Assembly (NCBI RefSeq): GCF_001748245.1
Contig: NZ_BDFO01000001.1
Span: 4,727,471-4,791,470, forward strand
Source: Oligoflexus tunisiensis
Lineage (GTDB): Bacteria > Bdellovibrionota_B > Oligoflexia > Oligoflexales > Oligoflexaceae
Direction: 5' to 3'
Length of the DNA: 64,000 bases
The translations under genes and the position numbers were made by a program. The stretch's first letter is position 1. Every line of letters starts with the position of its first letter. Under the pieces are notes generated by a model that saw nothing but the letters and a program-made list of their open reading frames with translations, was not told the DNA's origin and made no database searches. Of the stretch, positions 1 through 8,809 are shown in pieces.

Positions 1-1294
1 TATTTTTAAAGAGCTTCAGGTCGAGTACCTGCGTGGGAAAGATGCGCGTCATGGCGAGGAAGGTATAAACCTCACAAATAAACGTACAGAACGTGACAGC
101 CACCCCGGCGCCGCCTGGACCAAACTTCAAACCGATGGGAATCGCCACCATATCCAGCGCGACATTGATGATGAGCCCGATAATGAAGATGCGGGATATC
201 TGGCCTCCCGGGCTCGACAGGTAAAGGCAGGCGCCCGTAAACGTATTGATATACATCATGGTCAGGACAGGCGTTAAAAAGCAGACGATTTTATAGCTGG
301 CCTGGAAGCCATCGCCATAGAGCAGCCGCGAAATATAATCGCCGAAGAGGATCAGGACCACACTCAAGGGCAGGGAGAAGACCAGAAGGAGGTTCATCAG
401 CTGCTTATAAAGTTTTCCAAAGTTCCCTGCCCCTTCATGCAGAGCCTGCGACAACGCCGGCGTGAACGAGCTTTGCAGAATGGGAATCAGCAGCAGAAAA
501 ACGCCGATGAGCTTGTTGGCGGAACCAAAGTATCCGACCTCGATATCACTGCTCATGAAGCTGAGCATGTTGGTATCCGTCTCGGTAAAAAAGGTGGTCA
601 GCACGCCGGCCATATAAAACGGCAGGCTGACCTTGAGCAGCTCCCGCAGCCGTTCCCGGCTGAAGCCTTCGCCGAAGAACTGATGCCGGCGCGCCTCACG
701 CATCATGTAGAACAGACCAAAAATCTCGGACAGGGCATGCATGATCGCAACCAGCAGGATGGTCGGATGAAATTTAAAAATGACAAGGCAGCCCGCCACC
801 AGCACAATTTTGACGACGACGTTGATGATCGAGACCAGGCGCACCTTATCGATCGCAATGAAGATCTTGTGCAGGATATTGCGCTGAAAATTAAAGGTTG
901 CGGCATAGATGCCCATGATCATCACCGTGCCCCAGGTTTCCCAGCCGGCATCCCTTTTGAAAATCATGAGGCTGGCGAACATCGCGAGGCCGATGAGAGC
1001 GGCCATCAGAAGTTCCATCAGAACAATGGTGTCGAAGATATCCCGAACATGACCGTGGTTGCTCGGCACCGTGCGATTGATATAGGTGGTAAAGCCCAAG
1101 GGCAGAAACGCGAAAAAAGCGGTGGTGAAGGAATCCGCGAAATAGAATATCCCCATTTTTTCCGGACCCATGATCCGAGGCAGCAGCATCCTCAGAGCCA
1201 GGCCGATGACCATGGTGAGCCCCACGGATAGACTCAGAAGAGACACATTTTTCGCAATCTTGCGATGCACGCTCTGATCTTGCGTCTCATCCAT
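1..1294 (-). CDS. Polysaccharide/oligosaccharide flippase (Wzx/MATE-like), C-terminus beyond window
   Basis: Reading the minus strand from an ATG at 1294 gives an open frame of about 431 residues that runs off position 1. It is highly hydrophobic, with roughly a dozen membrane segments. The N-terminal half contains the pattern LPRIMGPEKMGIFYFADS and later segments such as LPFYMAGVLTTFF and DTNMLSFM, as expected for the Wzx/RfbX family that flips lipid-linked glycans across the inner membrane. An AGAAGGA Shine-Dalgarno lies 10 nt before the ATG; an in-frame GTG further upstream is less attractive. It is divergent from the phosphatase gene at 1408. Substrate is unknown because the rest of the cluster is outside the window. 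The opposite-strand open frame at 437-1231 is a shadow of this gene. Confidence 0.85.
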   Translation of the reverse strand, partial: MDETQDQSVHRKIAKNVSLLSLSVGLTMVIGLALRMLLPRIMGPEKMGIFYFADSFTTAFFAFLPLGFTTYINRTVPSNHGHVRDIFDTIVLMELLMAALIGLAMFASLMIFKRDAGWETWGTVMIMGIYAATFNFQRNILHKIFIAIDKVRLVSIINVVVKIVLVAGCLVIFKFHPTILLVAIMHALSEIFGLFYMMREARRHQFFGEGFSRERLRELLKVSLPFYMAGVLTTFFTETDTNMLSFMSSDIEVGYFGSANKLIGVFLLLIPILQSSFTPALSQALHEGAGNFGKLYKQLMNLLLVFSLPLSVVLILFGDYISRLLYGDGFQASYKIVCFLTPVLTMMYINTFTGACLYLSSPGGQISRIFIIGLIINVALDMVAIPIGLKFGPGGAGVAVTFCTFICEVYTFLAMTRIFPTQVLDLKLFKN

Positions 1295-1407
1295 GGCTGG
1301 CGCGTCCTTCTTCACGAGAGGCTTTTGGGTTTCTACCCAGTGTAGCACCCTGCCGCTCTTTAGAAATCACAAAAACACCCGATATTTGAAGAGTCGAGGA
1401 GGTGGAC

Positions 1408-3366
1408 GTGCTGCGTTGGTATCATCATAAGAGTTCCTGGTTAGCCCTGCTGATCAGCGCGCTTGCCGCTCTGTTGCTTGTCACGGACGGGCTGGCGGAT
1501 GCAGACAGGGAAGCGAAGCGCCAGGCAGAACACCTGAAGTACTGGTTCGACGCCAGTGGTCAAAGCGATTTCGCGGCAGCACAAAACCAGACTTTTCAGG
1601 CCATTCCCAAAAATTCCATCAGCTTCGGCTTCACGCAGGGCACGCTGTGGTTACGGGTGGATCTGCCTCCGGCGGCGGCGGATGCGAGTCCGTGGCTGGA
1701 ACTCGATTCCGCGCTGCTGAGCCGCTGGGAGGTTTACGTTCCCGGTCAGGAGCAGCCGGTTTATGAGGCAGGCCTCAGCCGGCCCCGCGCGGCTCAGGAT
1801 CGGCACCGTTCTCCGACTTGGCACCTGGATGTTGCGCCGGATCGTGGCGGGACCTGGTTTATCAAAATGCGTTCGGATCATGCGATCAATCTGAATCCGA
1901 AGTTGCATACGCAGCGAAGTCTGCGTCTCAAGGAAAAACGCGAGTCTTTTTTCCTGGGGGCCTACGCGGGTGTCATGCTGTTTACTTACATCCTCACGGT
2001 CTATATCTTTCTCCGGACCCGCCACCGCAACTTTCTGTACTACAGCTTTGTGCTGCTCTTTTTTCATCTGCTCTATCAGTTCACCTACAATCAGACCGCT
2101 TCCCTTTATCTCTGGCCGGACGCGCCCTGGTGGTCGAATCGTGCTGCGCTGCTGCTCGGTGAGTTCACACACCTCGTCGGTGCCGTGTTTGTCCGCGATA
2201 CTCTGCAGACGCAGCGTTATGCGCCGCGGTTTGATGTAATCCTTCGGCTGATACCCCTGCGCTGTCTGTTCTTCATCGGCTGGGCTATCATCGACATGAC
2301 GCCGGAAGCGATGAAGTATTCCACGATAGCCTCGATGCTGTGCCTCTTCCTCTATTATGGCATCGGTCTCCATATCTGGCTTCGCGGCTATGGGCCGGCG
2401 CGCTATTTTTCAATAGCCTGGCTTCCGGTTTTGGTGGGCAATGCCTTTGTGTTCATCCAGGATTTGAATGTCTGGGTGGCTTCCAGTCCCGCCTGGCAAC
2501 AGACGATTCGTTTTGAATTTCCTGTGATCGGAGCGGCCATGCAGGCGATCCTTCTGGGTGTGGCGGTGGGTGACCAGTTCCGTCGCACGCAAAAGGAGCA
2601 GCAGGAGGAGCACCAAGCCCGGGAAAAATTGGAGCAGAGTCTGGACGATGCCCATACGGTGCAGGATGCCTTTATTCGAACCGATAGCTTCACCCCACGC
2701 TATGAAATTCGCAGCTCCCATCAGATGAGCGCCAAGATTGGAGGCGACTGGCTCGGCTATGCGTATGATGCCTCGCGCCAGCGTCTTCTTTTGGCGATTT
2801 CCGATGTCACCGGCCACGGGCTTCCATCCGCTTTGCTCACCGGCGCCTTGCACGGAGCCTTCTATGGTCTGGCAGCGGCGGATCCGATTCAATCCCTTGA
2901 TGATGCGGACCTTCTGAAAGTCCTGATGGATCGGCTCGATCACGTTGTGCGCACGACGGCCCAGAATACGGGTTTAATGGCGACCATGGCTCTGGTCTGT
3001 ATCAATCTGGAAACCTGGCGCGTGGAATATCGCAATGCCGGTCATACCCCGATTCTCATCAGCGGGCGGGCGGGGCAGCGTTTTATTCTGAAAGGCGGCT
3101 CGCCGCTGGGCATCAGCGATGAGCCGGATTTTGGGCATGAGTCCTGGCAGGCGGCGGCCGGGGATGTGATTTTTCTATTTACCGATGGCCTTCTCGATCA
3201 GACCGATACCGGGCAGCGCAATCACCTGAAAGCCATAGCCGAGCATATCCAGCCTGACCTCGCCATCGACCTTATTCATCAGCGCATCGAAGAGATGATG
3301 CAAAGGCACCAGCTGGCGCTGGAGGATGACTCCTCCTATCTGCTCTGCCGCCTGCGAGCAGCCTGA
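1408..3366 (+). CDS. 7TM-DISM receptor with SpoIIE/RsbU-type PP2C phosphatase domain
   Basis: About 652 residues. An N-terminal signal/TM segment is followed by a periplasmic 7TMR-DISMED2-like domain (about 35-165, with the SFGFTQGTLWLRVDL pattern), seven membrane segments (about 180-390), a short coiled coil and a C-terminal SpoIIE-type PP2C domain (about 425-650). The metal-binding acidic motifs are present: KIGGDW, ISDVTGHGLPSAL and FTDGLLDQTD. Family knowledge: such proteins sense a periplasmic ligand and dephosphorylate a cytoplasmic Ser/Thr, typically on an anti-sigma-factor antagonist. No STAS or anti-sigma gene is adjacent, so the partner is unknown. GTG at 1408 is preferred over GTG 1402 because GAGGAGG at about 1396-1402 would overlap the earlier codon. 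The 3' end lies inside an imperfect tandem duplication. Confidence 0.9.
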   Translation: MLRWYHHKSSWLALLISALAALLLVTDGLADADREAKRQAEHLKYWFDASGQSDFAAAQNQTFQAIPKNSISFGFTQGTLWLRVDLPPAAADASPWLELDSALLSRWEVYVPGQEQPVYEAGLSRPRAAQDRHRSPTWHLDVAPDRGGTWFIKMRSDHAINLNPKLHTQRSLRLKEKRESFFLGAYAGVMLFTYILTVYIFLRTRHRNFLYYSFVLLFFHLLYQFTYNQTASLYLWPDAPWWSNRAALLLGEFTHLVGAVFVRDTLQTQRYAPRFDVILRLIPLRCLFFIGWAIIDMTPEAMKYSTIASMLCLFLYYGIGLHIWLRGYGPARYFSIAWLPVLVGNAFVFIQDLNVWVASSPAWQQTIRFEFPVIGAAMQAILLGVAVGDQFRRTQKEQQEEHQAREKLEQSLDDAHTVQDAFIRTDSFTPRYEIRSSHQMSAKIGGDWLGYAYDASRQRLLLAISDVTGHGLPSALLTGALHGAFYGLAAADPIQSLDDADLLKVLMDRLDHVVRTTAQNTGLMATMALVCINLETWRVEYRNAGHTPILISGRAGQRFILKGGSPLGISDEPDFGHESWQAAAGDVIFLFTDGLLDQTDTGQRNHLKAIAEHIQPDLAIDLIHQRIEEMMQRHQLALEDDSSYLLCRLRAA

Positions 3367-3448
3367 GGAGGCACCCTGTCTGTCAGTGCCGCCTATCTCC
3401 CCTGCCAGCTGCGAGCAGCCTGAGGAGGCACCCTGTCTGTCAGTCCTT
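3335..3448. repeat. Imperfect tandem duplication, 57-bp period, at convergent gene ends
   Basis: Two copies of a 57-bp unit lie back to back. A 36-bp core is identical at 3352-3387 and 3409-3444 (it begins CTGCGAGCAGCCTGAGGAGG); the flanking parts of each unit match more loosely (CCTATCTGCTCTGCC versus CCTATCTCCCCTGCC). Copy 1 contains the phosphatase stop codon and copy 2 contains the stop of the opposing metalloprotease, so the duplication spans the junction of two converging genes. Confidence 0.85.
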
Positions 3449-4156
3449 CAACTCAGGATAAAGTGCCTGAATTCCGGCAATATCACCCTGGGAAAGTTTC
3501 GCAACCTTCAAATTGCAATAGGACATCACAGAATCATAGTCCGGGCGCCCGATGTAATCGATGTCGCCTGCAGATTCTCTGATGTTGTCATGGTTCTCAC
3601 CCGCTTCGCATTCGCCACCGTCCGGATTGTAGTCCGTGCGCGTGTGCTCATGGAGAAGACCAAGGGCATGGCCTATCTCATGCAAGAAAGCACTGCGGGT
3701 CCCGGCAATGACCGTATCTCTTTTTCGACCTTCCTGGTTTGGATAGTCGTCATCCAGCTTGATCCAAAGCGTCGAACCGTTTCCATCGTTCAGGGCGCGC
3801 CGGGTCATGCCGACTTTTGATTTGCCACCACCATAGGAATAGCTGCTGTTGTTCCAATTGTAGACGTTCTTGAATTGAACGCGGATGATGGAGTCATTGT
3901 AATCCTGTGCCTCGCACTCACGCCATTTTCTAAAGTGGACACCGGCCTTCGCAAATTCGTTGACGGCCGTGTTCAGGAGGTCGCGGTAAATCTCCTGACT
4001 GACGACATCCTTGTTGGTAAAGCAGATCGGCACAAGCTTGGGATTCGGCCACCGGGCAGCATCGGCAGAGATCACGGAATCAGGTGATGAGGTGTTGGCA
4101 ACTTTTCCGCAACTCACAAGCATCAGGATCGTAAAGCTCAAAGCAACAATCTTCAT
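3440..4156 (-). CDS. Astacin/matrixin-like zinc metalloprotease lipoprotein
   Basis: 238 residues. The N-terminus MKIVALSFTILMLVSCGK is a lipoprotein signal with Cys16 as the lipidation site. The catalytic signature HEIGHALGLLHEHTR (three zinc-binding His, general-base Glu, third His followed by Glu-His as in astacins) is followed by a Met-turn, SVMSYC, and by an LSQGDIAGIQALYPEL tail typical of matrixins. This predicts a metzincin endopeptidase anchored in the envelope, probably facing the periplasm or cell surface. There is no obvious propeptide, unlike secreted astacins, so control of activity is unclear. An AAAGGGTGA ribosome site precedes the ATG. Transcribed alone; converges on the phosphatase gene. 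Confidence 0.88.
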   Translation of the reverse strand: MKIVALSFTILMLVSCGKVANTSSPDSVISADAARWPNPKLVPICFTNKDVVSQEIYRDLLNTAVNEFAKAGVHFRKWRECEAQDYNDSIIRVQFKNVYNWNNSSYSYGGGKSKVGMTRRALNDGNGSTLWIKLDDDYPNQEGRKRDTVIAGTRSAFLHEIGHALGLLHEHTRTDYNPDGGECEAGENHDNIRESAGDIDYIGRPDYDSVMSYCNLKVAKLSQGDIAGIQALYPELKD

Positions 4157-4417
4157 CGTTCACCCTTTCGCATGCATTTTGAATGTGGTTTCTTCATGAA
4201 CAAAAACGGTGGCCGGCAACCTGAAAATGGCCTGTGCAGCATCCGGGCCAATTCATTCCCTTGTATTTTTCGAGCTTTATCGAGAGCTGATGTTGTATAG
4301 TTTGACGAAAAGGGGAATAAAGTCAGAATTGCGACTCTTCGCTGTCTCAAGCTTCCGCTTGCAAGTCCATCCAAATTGTTGATGATGAGCACCTGACCGT
4401 TCTCACAGGGAGTCCTC

Positions 4418-5167
4418 ATGAGCACTCAAGGTATCCGCAGTGTTGTCGCAGGTTCGGTTCTGGAACTGGTTCTCGACCGTCCGGAGCGCAAGAATGCCTT
4501 TACCAGCGCGATGTATGCAAAACTCACAGACGAATTAACCCAGGCCGCCCAGCGGGATGACATCGGCACCGTTCTTTTGCGCGGTGAGGGTGGCAATTTC
4601 TCGTCGGGAAATGATCTTAAGGATTTCCTTGAGGCGCCACCCTCGGGGTTGGATGCGCCGGTCTTTCACTTTCTCACCGCCCTGGCAACTTTTTCGAAGC
4701 CTTTGATTTGCGCCGTGGAAGGCTTTGCGGTTGGAATTGGTACGACTCTGCTTTTGCATGCCGACATCGTGTATGCGGCGGACAATGCCCGTTTTCAGCT
4801 GCCCTTTATCAACCTTGGTCTGGTTCCCGAGGGTGGCTCCAGCCTGCTTCTGCCGCGGGTGGCAGGCACGAAAGCAGCTCACGAACTTCTGTACTTCGGC
4901 GAACCCTTCGACGCTCTGGCTGCGTTGCAATATGGTCTGATCAATCAGATCATAGACCCATCCCAGGTGGTGGAACACGCCCGGCAGCGGGCCCAGGTGC
5001 TGGCGGCGAAACCACGCGCGGCGGTGCAGGAATCGAAGGCCCTGCTGAAGAAACATCAGCACGAGGAGGTTTTGAAACACATGCGGGTGGAAGGCGAGGC
5101 CTTTATCGAGCGGCTCCGTTCCAAGGAAACCGCTCAGGCCATTCAAGCGTTTTTTGCCAAAAAATGA
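4418..5167 (+). CDS. Enoyl-CoA hydratase/isomerase (crotonase family)
   Basis: 249 residues, typical size for the crotonase fold. Family signatures visible: LVLDRPERKNAFTSAMY near the N-terminus, the first oxyanion-hole segment GNFSSGNDLKDF (about 62-73), and the second around FAVGIGTTLLLHADIVYA, followed by LPFINLGLVPEGGSSLLLPR. The position that is a catalytic Glu in true hydratases aligns near VPEGGSS, consistent with hydratase or delta3,delta2-enoyl-CoA isomerase activity on fatty acyl-CoA. The 3' overhang (AKPRAAVQESKALLK) is also typical. It is monocistronic, with GGGAG upstream of the ATG, and abuts the converging kinase gene with no gap. The exact acyl substrate cannot be read from sequence. 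Confidence 0.9.
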   Translation: MSTQGIRSVVAGSVLELVLDRPERKNAFTSAMYAKLTDELTQAAQRDDIGTVLLRGEGGNFSSGNDLKDFLEAPPSGLDAPVFHFLTALATFSKPLICAVEGFAVGIGTTLLLHADIVYAADNARFQLPFINLGLVPEGGSSLLLPRVAGTKAAHELLYFGEPFDALAALQYGLINQIIDPSQVVEHARQRAQVLAAKPRAAVQESKALLKKHQHEEVLKHMRVEGEAFIERLRSKETAQAIQAFFAKK

Positions 5168-6649
5168 TCAGGTCACGAGTTCCTGGCCCATCGGCGTCGG
5201 CATCTGCAGAGGCAGCTCGACGATAAACGTGGTGGCCAGGGCTTCGGCATCCAGTTGAATGCCCCCGCCGTGATCGGCAAAGATCCGGGAGGCGATGGTC
5301 AGACCAAGGCCACTGCCCTGCCCCAGATTTTTTGTGGAAAAGAAGGGCTGGAAAATGCGGGCGCGGATGCCGGTCGGCACACCCTGTCCGCTGTCGCTGA
5401 TAATAATGCGCAGCCGGTCGCCACCTTCATGCACGACACGCTTCACTTCAATCGTGATGCGTTTGACTTCGCTGAATTCCAAAGCATCGCAGGAATTATT
5501 CAGGAGTATGAGCAGGGCATGCATCAGGTCCGCCACCCGGCCTTTGACCCAGACATCCCCGGTCTCATGTTTGATATCCAGATGAATTTCACTCTTTCTC
5601 ATCCGTTGATCACAGAGGCTGATCACCTCCTGCAGCCAGGTTTGAACATTCAGAAACGTTTCCGCCGCTTCCTTCCGACCGCCGCCGAATTTTTGCAGTG
5701 TGCTGGTCAGAAGCGTGGCCTGGTCGAGGCTTTTCAAAATCACCGCCAGCTTTTGGCATACAACAGAATCCTTGTGACCGTTATCCTCAAGCCCCTGAAC
5801 GATACGCCGCATGCGGTTCATGCTGCCCACCAGAATGCCCTGGAGCTGATAGCTGATCTGCACCGAGGAATGGCCGAGGCTGGTGGTCTTCGCCTGCTGA
5901 TAAAGTTCCGACTGGCTGCGCTGCAGATCCTTTTCCAACTTCTTGAATTCCTTTTCCAGGGCTGTCAGCTGATCAGCGATCTCCAGGATCTGCTGGTCCT
6001 TCCTTTCCAGACGTTCGTCCGCTGCCTGCAGTTCCTCGCGCAGTTTTTCCATTTCATCATTCCGTTGGACGAGCATCAGCCAGCACAGACGAAAGCAAGC
6101 GGCCGAGCCGACGATAAAGGCACCGATAAACTGCGAGGAGATATCGAGGGGTTCATCCAGCAGATGGAAATTCACCTGCGACCAAAGTTGAATGGCGATC
6201 AATCCCAGCCATCCCCCAAGGAAGGCTGAGAGTGAGACATCCTGTTGATGGCGAATCGTCTGCGCCAGAAGCCAGGCCATGAGCAGCTGGGAACTGAATT
6301 GAGTAATCATGGCTCCATAGGACGCGAACTCCCACTCCATCAGTTCGAGTCCGGCACTGGCGGCACTGAAGAAGACCAGGCTGGCAAACAGAATTTTCAT
6401 CCAGCGCGCAGGCAGAGACCAGTCCACCCAGACTAGACCGAGCAGAATATTGGCCCAGAAAACAGTTTGTTCCATGCCGAAGGTAAAGAGCTGGGTGGAA
6501 TCCTCAAGATGCCTGAGCAGCGTCCAGCAAAGCGTCTGCACGGCCAAATGCAGGAGCAGCAGCCGACCACCTTTGTGGTCCCAAAACAGGCTGGCCGTCA
6601 GCAGCACCTGAAGCAGGAGCAGCCCCAACAGAATCGTAAACAGAGGCAT
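5168..6649 (-). CDS. Membrane sensor histidine kinase with Tyr at the phospho-acceptor position
   Basis: About 493 residues. Roughly six membrane segments occupy the first 200 residues, then a coiled coil (about 205-260), a DHp-like region and a HATPase_c domain (about 375-490). ATP-site motifs are intact: N box LILLNNSCDAL, G1 DSGQGVP, F box FQPFFSTKN, G2 GQGSGLGLT. In the DHp helix, SLGHSSVQISYQLQGIL aligns with the family pattern SLGxLxAGIAHExNNPL, so the phospho-acceptor His is Tyr (codon 5849-5851) and the next Glu is Gln. A nearby His lies seven residues earlier. The ATG at 6649 is preferred because GGGAGG sits just upstream; a GTG at 6661 overlaps that site. No response regulator is adjacent. 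Confidence 0.88.
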   Translation of the reverse strand: MPLFTILLGLLLLQVLLTASLFWDHKGGRLLLLHLAVQTLCWTLLRHLEDSTQLFTFGMEQTVFWANILLGLVWVDWSLPARWMKILFASLVFFSAASAGLELMEWEFASYGAMITQFSSQLLMAWLLAQTIRHQQDVSLSAFLGGWLGLIAIQLWSQVNFHLLDEPLDISSQFIGAFIVGSAACFRLCWLMLVQRNDEMEKLREELQAADERLERKDQQILEIADQLTALEKEFKKLEKDLQRSQSELYQQAKTTSLGHSSVQISYQLQGILVGSMNRMRRIVQGLEDNGHKDSVVCQKLAVILKSLDQATLLTSTLQKFGGGRKEAAETFLNVQTWLQEVISLCDQRMRKSEIHLDIKHETGDVWVKGRVADLMHALLILLNNSCDALEFSEVKRITIEVKRVVHEGGDRLRIIISDSGQGVPTGIRARIFQPFFSTKNLGQGSGLGLTIASRIFADHGGGIQLDAEALATTFIVELPLQMPTPMGQELVT

Positions 6650-7142
6650 AAAACCTCCCACAATTCGCCAAAAACCTTGAAATGACCCTTAGGGAAAACT
6701 TGAGGACTTATCGGTTGCAAACCTGGTGCAAAGTTAAAAAAATTTTAACTTCCGGTTTCAATTCCGGTCTTTGGCCTGTCAATGCCTTGGCCAATTGGGG
6801 TGGTAAGCCCCTATTTCTGCCCCGCGGTCAGAGTTTGAAAACGGAAACCATTTTGGGCCTCCGGCGGCCAGGCAAGACCCGAACTTGGCTGACCTTTATG
6901 TGCGATCGTCCCGGATTCTGACTTGTCGGCAGAATTCAAAAAGCAAGGTCCTGGCTGCAAGACAGTGCGATCAAAAAGGAAATCAGAAATCTCGATTCGG
7001 ACTGACGAAACTTCGACCTCCTGCCTCAAACCCGGAGTCGTCCACCATGCGGTTTTTATTGAAATTCTGAATCCCTTGATTCCTGGCATATGCAATGCAC
7101 AGGCGAGCTTGCACAACCCTTCAGAGCATCAGGAGATTTGGA
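6650..7142. other. Divergent intergenic region between kinase and haem/DUF1501 operon
   Basis: No convincing coding sequence. The region should hold the promoters of both flanking transcription units. Its clearest feature is a perfect AT-rich inverted repeat at 6731-6751, followed closely by TTCCGGT repeated in direct orientation (about 6749-6769). The right-hand part ends in AGGAGATTTGGA, the ribosome site for the gene at 7143. Confidence 0.6.
6731..6751. repeat. Perfect inverted repeat, 9-bp arms (possible operator)
   Basis: AAGTTAAAA, 3-nt spacer, TTTTAACTT. It lies about 80 bp upstream of the kinase start and about 390 bp upstream of the haem operon start. No T-run on either side favours a protein-binding site over a terminator, but this is inference. 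Confidence 0.5.
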
Positions 7143-8117
7143 ATGTCGACTCACATCAAGAAAACGGTCCTAGGAGCGGGAGCGGTGCTTGCAATTGCGG
7201 CCGGCGTGCTCACCAACCTGGAGATCGGCACGCAGGCTCAGGCTCAGAATGATGCCGATCCGGGAAAAGGCGTTCGCTGCGCGACCCGTCTTTCCGTATC
7301 CTTTCTCGGCACGTCCCCCAGCGATGCGCTGCTGCAAAGCGCGGATCCTCAATCGCAGGTGGATACATTGATCGCCGATCCGATCTTTCAGGAACGATTC
7401 GCCCGTTTTATTAACAGTGTGATGAACGACGCTCCTGGTGCCACATCAGAAGAAGACGGCGCCTATCACCTGGGCAAGTACATCCTGCAAAATAACAAGC
7501 CGTGGAAGGAGCTCTTTAACGGAGCCTATAACATCGTCGCCACGGGCAATAACAATAACCGGACTGTCAACGTGCAGCCGGATCCCAACGGTCTCGGCTA
7601 TTTCCGCAGCCAGGCCTGGCTTGAGCGTTATGCCGGGAATGAGCTGACCGGTCTGAAACTGAACTCAGCCTATCGCCTGCTCAACAACGTGGTCGGTCTG
7701 CAGCTGGTGGCCACCACCAACGCTCCGGGTGCGGACGTGTCCGCCGCCGGTCGTGCATCTCCGGCCTGTAAAGGTTGTCACTTCGATGGCTGGTACGCGC
7801 TGGATAAGACCGCGCAGATCCTCACCCGTGTGCAGCGTCAGGGGAACAACGTGACCTTCACGCCCACCGACGGTCAAGCCAAGGAGGTTCTCGGCGGCCT
7901 GATGCTCAAAGATGACAAGGAACTCGTGGACGCCATGGTCAACTCCGAGCAGTTTGCTTTCAATGCCTGCCGCACCGTTTTCAAATACCTCTATGGTCGT
8001 GAAGAAAACGCCTGCGAATCCGCCGTATTTGATAAATGCGTGGAGTCGCTCAATGCATCAGGCATGATTCAGTCCGCTCTGGCGACTGTAGCCAAAGACC
8101 CAAGCTTCTGCCAATAA
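7143..8117 (+). CDS. Secreted protein with single c-type haem motif (first gene of DUF1501 operon)
   Basis: 324 residues from an ATG preceded by AGGAG. An N-terminal signal segment (KKTVLGAGAVLAIAAGVL) and an AQAQ region suggest export to the periplasm. One haem-c motif, CKGCH, lies at about 206-210 in ASPACKGCHFDGWYALD. Two further Cys pairs near the C-terminus could form disulfides. The pattern of an N-terminal domain about early losses of subunits (DTLIADPIFQERFARFINSV) resembles planctomycete/myxobacterial DUF1585/1588-type cytochrome relatives, but I cannot name the family securely. It leads a compact operon (gaps of 11, 12 and 21 bp) with two lipoproteins and a DUF1501 protein, suggesting a common extracytoplasmic complex. 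Confidence 0.82.
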   Translation: MSTHIKKTVLGAGAVLAIAAGVLTNLEIGTQAQAQNDADPGKGVRCATRLSVSFLGTSPSDALLQSADPQSQVDTLIADPIFQERFARFINSVMNDAPGATSEEDGAYHLGKYILQNNKPWKELFNGAYNIVATGNNNNRTVNVQPDPNGLGYFRSQAWLERYAGNELTGLKLNSAYRLLNNVVGLQLVATTNAPGADVSAAGRASPACKGCHFDGWYALDKTAQILTRVQRQGNNVTFTPTDGQAKEVLGGLMLKDDKELVDAMVNSEQFAFNACRTVFKYLYGREENACESAVFDKCVESLNASGMIQSALATVAKDPSFCQ

Positions 8118-8128
8118 GGAGATGAACC

Positions 8129-8797
8129 ATGAAAAGTACGATAGGCCTTTTGATGATCCTGGCAGCAAGTCTGGTGGCTTGCGGCAAAGCCCCGAAACAT
8201 CGTTCCTCACCCACGGTGGGAAGCGTACCCAACGGACCGACGGACACCAATCCTGATGGCAAGGATCCTAGCGCCAGCACAATGCTGACCTGCTCCTTGA
8301 CGGACGGCCGTGCTTATAAAGGTTTTGGCAATGTTAACCTGGTCGCCGGTCGCCAGACTGAAGTGGCGAAGGATGGTGATCGTTATCGTGTCAAACCCTA
8401 TACGGCTCTGTCCGGCGAATACATGCGCGTGGCAGGCGCTATTCCTGCATCTCTGACAGCCAACGCCGCAACCTTTGCCGCTGCTCCTGACCGTTGGTAT
8501 ACGGATACCCAGGCCAGCGCTGTGACCCTGTTCACAAGTTACCGCGTGGCTTACGAAGCGGCTCTCACCCTGGCCGGCACCGACAGCAAATACGCGGCGG
8601 CGCCCACCGAGGAAACCGCAACGGCGAACTGTACAGCCGTTGCCCGTCAGGCCTGGAATCGTTTGCCAAGTCCTGAGGAAGTGAGTGCCTGTAAAAAGGT
8701 GGCCCTGGTTGAAACCGCGGCGGAAACAGATATCAAGGCACGCTGGGCTTATACCCTGGCATCGGTATTAACGGCTGCCGGCTTTCTCGCTTACTAA
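8129..8797 (+). CDS. Lipoprotein of unknown function in DUF1501 operon
   Basis: 222 residues. MKSTIGLLMILAASLVACGK is a classical lipoprotein signal with lipobox LVAC; a low-complexity Pro/Ser/Asn linker follows (to about 50), then a mostly helical domain rich in Ala and Thr with paired Cys (TCSLTDG, ANCTAVARQ, SACKKVAL). There is no haem motif. Sandwiched between the haem protein and the DUF1501 gene with 11- and 12-bp gaps and its own ribosome site (AAGGAG), it is almost certainly co-translated with them. I do not recognise the family; a structural partner of the neighbouring haem proteins is the contextual guess. Confidence 0.75.
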   Translation: MKSTIGLLMILAASLVACGKAPKHRSSPTVGSVPNGPTDTNPDGKDPSASTMLTCSLTDGRAYKGFGNVNLVAGRQTEVAKDGDRYRVKPYTALSGEYMRVAGAIPASLTANAATFAAAPDRWYTDTQASAVTLFTSYRVAYEAALTLAGTDSKYAAAPTEETATANCTAVARQAWNRLPSPEEVSACKKVALVETAAETDIKARWAYTLASVLTAAGFLAY

Positions 8798-8809
8798 GGA
8801 GCACAGAAC

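Noticed and set aside
437..1231. 264-codon plus-strand open frame
   Set aside because: Low-complexity His/Gln/Arg composition and no ribosome site; it is the shadow of the flippase gene on the other strand.
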